The position numbers and the translations under genes are program-made. The notes beneath the pieces were generated by a model, which was given only the letters and a program-made list of their open reading frames with translations, had not been told where the DNA came from and did not search any database. Below, piece by piece: positions 11,924-22,708 of a stretch of DNA of 64,000 nucleotides. Within the stretch, counting starts at the first letter, position 1; every line of letters starts with the position of its first letter. The DNA is from Ariolimax columbianus (lineage: Eukaryota > Mollusca > Gastropoda > Stylommatophora > Arionidae), in contig JAVGWX010000007.1 in the NCBI GenBank assembly GCA_036924085.1, forward strand, positions 103,191,638 to 103,255,637, given 5' to 3'.

Positions 11924-14900
11924 TAGACTTCAACCAGTGGCCCTCATCATCACCACCTACCGTATTGCCCCTTCATGCTTGCTGCCTACGTCCCTTACAG
12001 CCACACGCTGTAATGGCTGCTCTACTATCTCTCTCTGTACCATACAACGAACGAAACGTTTGATCAATGTATATGATCATTGCCTGACCTGAACTCTTCT
12101 AGATTCATTATTATCTTTCTGTCCACCAGAGTTTGTCTTCTGACTCTGCTTAAAGGTAGTTCCCCAGAAGATGTTGCTGTCGAGGATGACGTGTGTAGAC
12201 ATACTGCATTATGACGCAGCTTGTTAATGAAACGATATGGTTGGCTTGTTAGCTCTCTACCTTTCCTTCGTGCAGAGTAAGACGAGCAGACGGTTAGAGC
12301 TGGCTCGACTTGGGAGTATCTGATAACGGGATTCGAACTCGCTGTCTTCTCATGAAAAGCGAGCCCTCTACCAATAACGTCCTTAATCTAATGTACATGA
12401 CAGTTCGGTTCTTGTATGGGCAATGAGCAACAGCATGAACAAGAAGACGACACATGCAGTAGATCCTTGATTGTTGATACGCCAGATTTAGTCAGTCACG
12501 TATATGGAAGTCGAGATGACGACTTTTGTTCCTCTTCCTGTTGTTCATCTATATTATCTTGGTGTGCATAGACTATCAACTATTCCTCTGAACGTAAAAC
12601 CACGTGTGCTATTTTTCTCCGTTTCTCTCCAGCTTCTTCCTGTTTGAAATTGAATCATCTCACAGGTATCGTCTCGTGCGATCTTTGGTTTCCTTTGACT
12701 ATTTCGTCCCTGCGGTTTGAGGGAGAAGAAGGGACATCGGGAAGGGTAGCAGTGGAGTTGGATAGTCTTGACGTAACGAAAGCCCTAAGCCAGTTCTCGC
12801 CAGGCAAGCTCTGACGCGAGGCAAGAAATCTAGTCCTTGTATCATCTAGACTGGAACCGTGTTATCAAACAGTCTCACATGTATCAATACGAAAGCATTG
12901 ATTTGTACAGAAATCATTCAGATATTGTTAATTGACAACACACATATGAGCAAACAAAACATACAATTGCATATACACGCCTAGAGTAGCAACAGGGGTC
13001 ATGTGATCATTTTGGCCAATAACTCACGTTTTCAATGCTTCCTGGTAGAGAAAGTCACAAGAAAAGAGAACAATCATGTATGTGTACAAATGTATTTATT
13101 ACACACTAGTTGTACATCTCTCATACATACATTCAGTTCTCTCACTCACTCTTCCTCTCTCCTACATTCAGTTCTCTCACTCACTCTTCCTCTCTCATAC
13201 ATTCAGTTCTCTCTCACTCACTCTTCCTCTCTTCTACATTCAGTTCTCTCACTCACTCTTCCTCTCTCATACATTCAGTTCTCTCTCACTCAATCTTCCT
13301 CCCTCATACATTCAGTTCTCTCTCACTCAATCTTCCTCCCTCATACATGCATTCAGTTCTCGCTCTCAGTAATTATCATTAAAACGTATTAAGCGAACAT
13401 GATATAGGTAGGCACTGATGCCCCCGCCCCTTTCCCCCAAGAGCAACCAAACCATAACTTCCTTAACTACATCCAGGGATTCAGCAATGAATAAACTGAC
13501 ACAAATAATGCTGGGATTAGAAAGGACATTTGTAGAGACACAGAGACCGTGAGTTGAAACTCGACCAGTAAACATCCCCTCCCAAGTGTCCCTTTCTGTC
13601 TATGTCTCTCTCTGTCTATGGTTCTTTCTGTCTATGTCACTCTCTATCTATGTCACTCTCTGTCTATGCCACTCTCTGTGTATGCCACTCTCTGTCTATG
13701 TCACTCTCTGTTTATGCCTCTCTCTGTCTATTCCACTCTCTGTTTATGCCTCTTTCTGTCTATGCCTCTCTCTGTTTATGCCTCTCTCTGCCTATGCCTC
13801 TCTCTGTCTATTCCTCTTTCTGTATATGCCTCCCTCTGTCTATGCCTCTCTCTGTGTGACGGCAGTCACGAGCAAACGTTAATGCTGACGGGTTCCACCG
13901 AGTTATTCAGTTGACAGAACTACTGCACCAAACATCTTTCACATCATGAATTCCCAGAGGTTCACATTCATTTCTCGATCTACAGGTAATTCAGACTCTG
14001 AGGAATCTACGTTTGTTCTGTCCAATGTTTCCATATTGTTCTGAGAAGAAATATGGCGTACATCATGTCGTGTGAGTCACGTGTGCAGTGGGACGACACA
14101 TGAGCTAAGGGACTGGCATAGACTTCATTTTTGTCTTGCAGTTGTATCCTAGCCTGAATGGACATTCCAATGTATTAGATAGCACTGTAAGTCATCTCTT
14201 ACAGCGTGATCACAGTATGGCAGTTGTCCTATTCTCATCTCTCTTACACACCGAACTCTTACAGAAACCATTAAGGCAAATTGAGCAGCAAGCTCAGCAA
14301 GGGAAGCGACTGAGAGTTGGTAGCGCAATGAAATGGTTACCTCTCTTGGGCAACACGCGCCACGACTGAAATCCTGGTCGTCTCTCTCTCTCGTGCAACA
14401 CGTGACATGCTGAAATCTTCCCCAGTCGTTTCTTTAAAGCTGTTCATATTTGGGCGTTAGATGTGCTACAGACTGTTCATGAAATTTAAGATCTTTAGTG
14501 TGATACATATTATCTTACAAAGATATTTTAATTTTCCAACTTTATAAACAGTTTGAGTTGCAACAGCTTTACAACGGCACTTATCTTTACAGCCACAAAT
14601 ATTCGCAGACACACACACCCACACACACACACACTCTGTCTTACACACACTATCTTACAGCCACAAGCAATATCTTAAGACCACACACACACACACACAC
14701 TCCTAGAACCACACACACTCTGTCTTACACACACTATCTTACAGCCACAAGCAATATCTTAAGACCACACACACACACACACACTCTTAGAACCACACAA
14801 ACTTTCTTAGAATCACACACACACACACCATACCATAACCAAAACACCTTTCCCAACCAGCATATGTTAGAGAGCAGTGTACCATCAGATCACACAGCAC

Positions 14901-15196
14901 ACAGAATCAGACATGACTCCCTCGTCAAACCTAGGCACTCTGTGAAAGCGGGTCCTCGTCCTGAACACAGACCTAATGCTGACACCAACATTGTGGGTTT
15001 AAGAACTGTCGTCAAACCCTCAACAACAGACCTCGGCGATCCACCTACAGACTATGTACACATCTCAACAATCACATATTAAATAAACACATCCTGGACA
15101 CAGCATTGCGAGTATTAGATGTTGGATCTGTTGTGCTGTGGCTCTGGCTGGCCAACAAAAACTAACCGTTTCTAGCACGGCTCCACATTGTGTTAT

Positions 15197-15504
15197 CCAG
15201 ATGAGATAAGACCAGATGAGAAGACCAGATGAGACAAGACCAGGGGGAACAAGACCAGGGGAGACAAGACCAGGAGAGACATCACCAGGGGAGACAAGAC
15301 CAGATGAGACAAGACCAGGAGAAACAAGACCAGATGAGAAGACCAGATGAGACAAGACCAGGGGGAACAAGACCAGGGGAGACAAGACCAGGAGAGACAA
15401 GACCAGAGGAGACAAGACCAGGAGAGACAAGACCAGAGGAGACAAGACCAGGAGAAACAAGACCAGGGGAGACAAGACCAGGAGAGACAAGACCAGGGGA
15501 GACA
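15197..15504 (+). repeat. 15-bp array, unit 2 (about 20 copies)
   Basis: A shorter version of the unit 1 array that keeps both of its diagnostic variants (GAGACATCACC and a second CAGATGAGAAGACC). Confidence 0.95.
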
Positions 15505-16702
15505 GATCTGCTATCTATCTGTATAAAGCTGGGATCTGCTATCTATGTAAATAAAGCTGGGATCTGCTATCTATGTAAATAAAGCTGGGATCTGCTATCT
15601 ATGTAAATAAAGCTGGGATCTGCTATCTATGTAAATAAAGCTGGGATCTGCTATCTATGTAAATAAAGCTGGGATTTACTATCTATGTGTATAAAACCGG
15701 AATCTTCTTTATGTATAAAGCTGAGATCTGCTATCTATGTAAATAAAACTGGGATCTTCTATCTATATAAATGGAGCTGGGATCTGCTATCTATGTAAAT
15801 AAAGCTGGGATCTGCTATCTTTGTAAATAAAGCTGGGATCTGCTATCTATGTAAATAAAGCTGGGATCTGCTATCTATGTAAATAAAGCTGGGATCTGCT
15901 ATCTATGTAAATAAAGCTGGGATCTGCTATCTATGTAAATAAAGCTGGTATCTGCTATCTATGTAAATAAAGCTGGGATCTGCTATCTATGTAAATGGAG
16001 CTGGGATCTTCTATCTATGTAAATAAAGCTGGGATCTTCTATCTATGTAAATAAAGCTGTGATCTGCTATCCATGTAAATAAAGCTGGGATCTGCTATCT
16101 ATGTAAATGGAGCTGGGATCTTCTATCTATGTAAATAAAACTGGGATCTTCTATCTATGTAAATAAAACTGGGATCTTCTATCTATGTAAATGGAGCTGG
16201 GATCTGCTATCTATGTAAATAAAGCTGGGATCTGCTATCTATGTAAATAAAGCTGGGATCTGCTATCTATGTAAATGGAGCTGGGATCTTCTATCTATGT
16301 AAATAAAACTGGGATCTTCTATCTATGTAAATGGAGCTGGGATCTGCTATCTATGTAAATAAAACTGGGATCTTCTATCTATGTAAATAAAACTGGGATC
16401 TTCTATCTATGTAAATGGAGCTGGGATCTGCTATCTATGTAAATAAAACTGGGATCTTCTATCTATGTAAATGGAGCTGGGATCTGCTATCTAGGTAAAT
16501 AAAGCTGGGATCTGCTATCTATGTAAATAAAACTGGGATCTTCTATCTATGTAAATGGAGCTGGGATCTGCTATCTATGTAAATAAAGCTTGGATCTGCT
16601 ATCTATGTAAATAAAACTGGGATCTTCTATCTATGTAAATGGAGCTGGGATCTGCTATCTATGTAAATAAAACTGGGATCTGCTATCTATGTAAATAAAG
16701 CT
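15505..16702 (+). repeat. 28-bp array, unit 3 (about 43 copies)
   Basis: Closely matches the unit 2 array, including a GATCTGCTATCTAGG variant found in both and not in unit 1. The junction with the preceding 15-bp array is identical to that at 9219. Confidence 0.96.
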
Positions 16703-17780
16703 AGCAGCTTTGCAGGTCATTACGTGCGACCTTGTAAACCATTAGTTCCTTATACAGACCAACCCACCGATCTCAACCACATTCTTCACAAATATCATTT
16801 AGGACCCTTTTGGGCATTGCTGGCTACATGCCATTTGGATCCCATTTCTTTATACCCGAATTAAAAACGGGAAATTGTATTCATCTTTTTTCCCACAAAG
16901 GCAACCTGGATAAATATAAATATGGCGGAAGAGATGTACTGGGGGGTTAGGGGATTGATGGGGACAAGTTGGATTTGGCTGTGTTTGGTGGGAAGGGGAG
17001 GTCGGAAGGGGGGGGGGGGTGTTGAGATGAGATAACAAGAGATGGACGGAGGAGGGGGTAGCGGGTGGACGTGACAGAGCTTGAGTGTGAACACAGATGG
17101 GCAGGAGATTGTTTGTTGACCATAGAGGGTGGCGAGGGGGTGGGGGGGGGGGGTTAAAAGTGAAGAGATGGGCCTTGGATGGGGAGTAGCTCCAGGGGGA
17201 GGGGGGGTGATGGATGCGCGACTGGGTAAGATAAGAGGTGGAGGTAATGAGTGGATGGATAGGCGTGTTGAAGGGGAAGGGATGGGAGGAGAAGAGATGG
17301 GAGGAGGTGGGAGGAGAAGAGAGAAGAAGAGTTTGATGGTGAGAAAGGATGAGTGTATAATGTATTTATTGACCAGAGAAAGGGCAGAAGATGGGAGGAG
17401 ATGGGAGAAGATGGGAGGAGATGGGAGAAGATGGGAGAAGATGGGAGAAGATGGGAGGAGATGGGAGAAGATGGGAAGAGATGGGAGGAGATGGGAAGAG
17501 ATGGGAGGAGATGGGAGAAGATGGGAGAAGATGGGAGGAGATGGGAGAAGATGGGAGGAGATGGGAAGAGATGGGAGGAGATCGGTTGTACTTGAAATAT
17601 TGTGTTTAATATCAGCCCTAAGGGAGACTAAGAAGGCGTGCAGTGAGGATGTGAAGGTGAGGAGGGGAATAGGAGGAGTTAGAAGTGTAATACTTACATA
17701 ACTATTGCAGGCATCGCAGGGTATTACAGCTAGCTTATGATAATCACAACCTATTCAAATAATGAAAACTCTACAATAGT

Positions 17781-18236
17781 AGACCTTCAGTGGACAGGCG
17801 TGAGCCCAGACTATTGGACCTTCAGTGGACGTGGATGAGCCTAGACTGTTGGACCTTCAGTGGACGTTGATGAGCCCCGACTGTTGGACCTTCAGTGGAA
17901 GTGGATGAGCCCAGACTATTGGACCTTCAGTGGACGTGGATGAGCCTAGACTGTTGGACCTTCAGTGGACGTTGATGAGCCCAGACTGTTGGACCTTCAG
18001 TGGACGTGGATGAGCCCCGACTGTTGGACCTTCAGTGGAAGTGGATGAGCCCAGACTATTGGACCTTCAGTGGACGTGGATGAGCCCCGACTGTTGGACC
18101 TTCAGTGGAAGTGGATGAGCCCAGACTATTGGACCTTCAGTGGACGTGGATGAGCCCCGACTGTTGGACCTTCAGTGGAAGTGGATGAGCCCAGACTATT
18201 CGACCTTCAGTGGACGTGGATGAGCTCAGACTGTTC
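17781..18236 (+). repeat. 35-bp array, unit 3
   Basis: Copy of the 4118-4575 array. Confidence 0.95.
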
Positions 18237-21200
18237 TAGACTTCAACCAGTGGCCCTCATCATCACCACCTACCGTATTGCCCCTTCATGCTTGCTGCCT
18301 ACGTCCCTTACAGCCACACGCTGTAATGGCTGCTCTACTATCTCTCTCTGTACCATACAACGAACGAAACGTTTGATCAATGTATATGATCATTGCCTGA
18401 CCTGAACTCTTCTAGATTCATTATTATCTTTCTGTCCACCAGAGTTTGTCTTCTGACTCTGCTTAAAGGTAGTTCCCCAGAAGATGTTGCTGTCGAGGAT
18501 GACGTGTGTAGACATACTGCATTATGACGCAGCTTGTTAATGAAACGATATGGTTGGCTTGTTAGCTCTCTACCTTTCCTTCGTGCAGAGTAAGACGAGC
18601 AGACGGTTAGAGCTGGCTCGACTTGGGAGTATCTGATAACGGGATTCGAACTCGCTGTCTTCTCATGAAAAGCGAGCCCTCTACCAATAACGTCCTTAAT
18701 CTAATGTACATGACAGTTCGGTTCTTGTATGGGCAATGAGCAACAGCATGAACAAGAAGACGACACATGCAGTAGATCCTTGATTGTTGATACGCCAGAT
18801 TTAGTCAGTCACGTATATGGAAGTCGAGATGACGACTTTTGTTCCTCTTCCTGTTGTTCATCTATATTATCTTGGTGTGCATAGACTATCAACTATTCCT
18901 CTGAACGTAAAACCACGTGTGCTATTTTTCTCCGTTTCTCTCCAGCTTCTTCCTGTTTGAAATTGAATCATCTCACAGGTATCGTCTCGTGCGATCTTTG
19001 GTTTCCTTTGACTATTTCGTCCCTGCGGTTTGAGGGAGAAGAAGGGACATCGGGAAGGGTAGCAGTGGAGTTGGATAGTCTTGACGTAACGAAAGCCCTA
19101 AGCCAGTTCTCGCCAGGCAAGCTCTGACGCGAGGCAAGAAATCTAGTCCTTGTATCATCTAGACTGGAACCGTGTTATCAAACAGTCTCACATGTATCAA
19201 TACGAAAGCATTGATTTGTACAGAAATCATTCAGATATTGTTAATTGACAACACACATATGAGCAAACAAAACATACAATTGCATATACACGCCTAGAGT
19301 AGCAACAGGGGTCATGTGATCATTTTGGCCAATAACTCACGTTTTCAATGCTTCCTGGTAGAGAAAGTCACAAGAAAAGAGAACAATCAGGTATGTGTAC
19401 AAATGTATTTATTACACACTAGTTGTACATCTCTCATACATACATTCAGTTCTCTCACTCACTCTTCCTCTCTCCTACATTCAGTTCTCTCACTCACTCT
19501 TCCTCTCTCATACATTCAGTTCTCTCTCACTCACTCTTCCTCTCTTCTACATTCAGTTCTCTCACTCACTCTTCCTCTCTCATACATTCAGTTCTCTCTC
19601 ACTCAATCTTCCTCCCTCATACATTCAGTTCTCTCTCACTCAATCTTCCTCCCTCATACATGCATTCAGTTCTCGCTCTCAGTAATTATCATTAAAACGT
19701 ATTAAGCGAACATGATATAGGTAGGCACTGATGCCCCCGCCCCTTTCCCCCAAGAGCAACCAAACCATAACTTCCTTAACTACATCCAGGGATTCAGCAA
19801 TGAATAAACTGACACAAATAATGCTGGGATTAGAAAGGACATTTGTAGAGACACAGAGACCGTGAGTTGAAACTCGACCAGTAAACATCCCCTCCCAAGT
19901 GTCCCTTTCTGTCTATGTCTCTCTCTGTCTATGGTTCTTTCTGTCTATGTCACTCTCTATCTATGTCACTCTCTGTCTATGCCACTCTCTGTGTATGCCA
20001 CTCTCTGTCTATGTCACTCTCTGTTTATGCCTCTCTCTGTCTATTCCACTCTCTGTTTATGCCTCTTTCTGTCTATGCCTCTCTCTGTTTATGCCTCTCT
20101 CTGCCTATGCCTCTCTCTGTCTATTCCTCTTTCTGTATATGCCTCCCTCTGTCTATGCCTCTCTCTGTGTGACGGCAGTCACGAGCAAACGTTAATGCTG
20201 ACGGGTTCCACCGAGTTATTCAGTTGACAGAACTACTGCACCAAACATCTTTCACATCATGAATTCCCAGAGGTTCACATTCATTTCTCGATCTACAGGT
20301 AATTCAGACTCTGAGGAATCTACGTTTGTTCTGTCCAATGTTTCCATATTGTTCTGAGAAGAAATATGGCGTACATCATGTCGTGTGAGTCACGTGTGCA
20401 GTGGGACGACACATGAGCTAAGGGACTGGCATAGACTTCATTTTTGTCTTGCAGTTGTATCCTAGCCTGAATGGACATTCCAATGTATTAGATAGCACTG
20501 TAAGTCATCTCTTACAGCGTGATCACAGTATGGCAGTTGTCCTATTCTCATCTCTCTTACACACCGAACTCTTACAGAAACCATTAAGGCAAATTGAGCA
20601 GCAAGCTCAGCAAGGGAAGCGACTGAGAGTTGGTAGCGCAATGAAATGGTTACCTCTCTTGGGCAACACGCGCCACGACTGAAATCCTGGTCGTCTCTCT
20701 CTCTCGTGCAACACGTGACATGCTGAAATCTTCCCCAGTCGTTTCTTTAAAGCTGTTCATATTTGGGCGTTAGATGTGCTACAGACTGTTCATGAAATTT
20801 AAGATCTTTAGTGTGATACATATTATCTTACAAAGATATTTTAATTTTCCAACTTTATAAACAGTTTGAGTTGCAACAGCTTTACAACGGCACTTATCTT
20901 TACAGCCACAAATATTCGCAGACACACACACCCACACACACACACACTCTGTCTTACACACACTATCTTACAGCCACAAGCAATATCTTAAGACCACACA
21001 CACACACACACACTCCTAGAACCACACACACTCTGTCTTACACACACTATCTTACAGCCACAAGCAATATCTTAAGACCACACACACACACACACACTCT
21101 TAGAACCACACAAACTTTCTTAGAATCACACACACACACACCATACCATAACCAAAACACCTTTCCCAACCAGCATATGTTAGAGAGCAGTGTACCATCA

Positions 21201-21541
21201 GATCACACAGCACACAGAATCAGACATGACTCCCTCGTCAAACCTAGGCACTCTGTGAAAGCGGGTCCTCGTCCTGAACACAGACCTAATGCTGACACCA
21301 ACATTGTGGGTTTAAGAACTGTCGTCAAACCCTCAACAACAGACCTCGGCGATCCACCTACAGACTGTGGCTCCAGATTGACCACGTGTACATAATCTAT
21401 GTACACATCTCAACAATCACATATTAAATAAACACATCCTGGACACAGCATTGCGAGTATTAGATGTTGGATCTGTTGTGCTGTGGCTCTGGCTGGCCAA
21501 CAAAAACTAACCGTTTCTAGCACGGCTCCACATTGTGTTAT

Positions 21542-22241
21542 CCAGATGAGATAAGACCAGATGAGAAGACCAGATGAGACAAGACCAGGGGGAACAAGAC
21601 CAGGGGAGACAAGACCAGGAGAGACAAGACCAGGGGAGACAAGACCAGGAGAGACAAGACCAGGGGAGACAAGACCAGGAGAGACAAGACCAGGGGAGAC
21701 AAGACCAGGAGAGACAAGACCAGGGGAGACAAGACCAGGAGAGACAAGACCAGAGGAGACAAGACCAGGAGAGACAAGACCAGGGGAGACAAGACCAGGA
21801 GAGACAAGACCAGGGGAGACAAGACCAGGAGAGACAAGACCAGGGGAGACAAGAAGAATGGGAATAAGACCGATGGAGACAAGACCAGGAGAGACAAGAC
21901 CAGGGGAGATAAGACTAGGAGAGACAAGACCAGGGGAGACAAGACCAGGAGAGACAAGACCAGATGAGATAAGACCAGAGGAGACAAGACCAGATGAGAT
22001 AAGACCAGAGGAGACAAGACCTGAGGAGACAAGACCAGGGGAGACAAGACAAGATGAGACAAGACCAGGGGAGACAAGACAAGATGAGACAACACCAGGA
22101 GAGACAAGACCAGATGAGACAAGACCAGGGGAGACAAGACCAGATGAGACAAGACCACGGGAGACAAGACCGGGGGAGACAAGACCAGGGAAGACAAGAT
22201 CAGGGGAGACAAGACCAGAGGAGACAAGATGAGGGGAGACA
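21542..22241 (+). repeat. 15-bp array, unit 3 (about 46 copies)
   Basis: The longest version of the 15-bp array. Its left half alternates the A and G unit types almost perfectly; its right half is diverged (GATGAGAT, AAGATGAG, CTGAGGAG) and holds one disrupted segment at 21852-21875. Confidence 0.95.
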
Positions 22242-22334
22242 GAGCGTGCAGAGATTGATACTTTTATAAGGTCCCTGTTTTACGCGATACACATGGTCTA
22301 GCCACCCTGCCACACGTAGGACAGAAACATTTCA

Positions 22335-22690
22335 CAGGTAGGTGAGAAACGGATGATGGTGGACTAAAGGTGTTCGCATGTCACAGGTGAGAAACGGATG
22401 ATGGTGGACTAAAGGAGTTCACATGTCACAGGTGAGAAACGGATGATGGTGGACTAAGGGTGTTCGCATGTCACAGGTGAGATACAGATGCTGGTGGACC
22501 AAAGGTGTTCGCATGTCACAGGTGAGATACAGATGATGGTGGACCAAAGGTGTTCGCATGTCACAGGTGAGATACAGATGATGGTGGACTAAAGGAGTTC
22601 ACATGTCACAGGTGAGATACAGATGCTGGTGGACCAAAGGTGTTCCCATGTCACAGGTGAGATACAGATGCTGGTGGACCAAAAGTGTAG
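22335..22690. repeat. 45-bp minisatellite abutting the mannosidase stop
   Basis: About eight copies of a unit starting CAGGTGAGATACAGATG and ending TTCGCATGTCA. It stops about 20 bp from the stop codon of the minus-strand mannosidase gene and so probably lies in its 3' UTR or just beyond. No minus-strand AATAAA was seen between 22250 and 22708. Each unit has a CAG/GTGAGA donor-like motif on the antisense (plus) strand. Confidence 0.93.
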
Positions 22691-22708
22691 AGATCTTATC
22701 AACACTTA

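Larger units (their letters stand above)
9219..15504. repeat. Tandem segmental duplication, unit 2 (6.3 kb)
   Basis: Second copy, without the LTR: the 16-bp array at about 13590-13855 is continuous through the empty site. Left-hand markers (CTGTAATGGCTGC near 12011, CTCAGCAAGG near 14294, CTCCTAGAACC near 14700, length of the 10-bp array) match unit 3. Right-hand markers (absence of a 32-bp segment near 15053, GAGACATCACC in the 15-bp array) match unit 1. It is therefore an R-left/L-right hybrid with the exchange between about 14705 and 15053. One private difference is ATCAGTTAGG near 10481. Confidence 0.94.
15505..22241. repeat. Tandem segmental duplication, unit 3 (6.7 kb)
   Basis: Third copy, also with an empty LTR site (16-bp array about 19903-20168). 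It differs from units 1 and 2 by 32 extra bases at about 21367-21398 and by a longer 15-bp array. A private difference is AATCAGGTATG near 19386. Its right edge (GAGACAGAGCG) is the original right border of the duplicated block. Confidence 0.94.

Noticed and set aside
21538..22232. 223-229 codon ORFs of ETRPG and LVLSPLVLSL repeats
   Set aside because: Produced by the 15-bp array on opposite strands; no start context, no unique flanking coding sequence.
1923..22241. Pure assembly error as the explanation of the three units
   Set aside because: Not fully excluded, but private differences, a unit-specific LTR with target duplication and the hybrid pattern are hard to produce by collapsed or duplicated contigs; long reads would decide.
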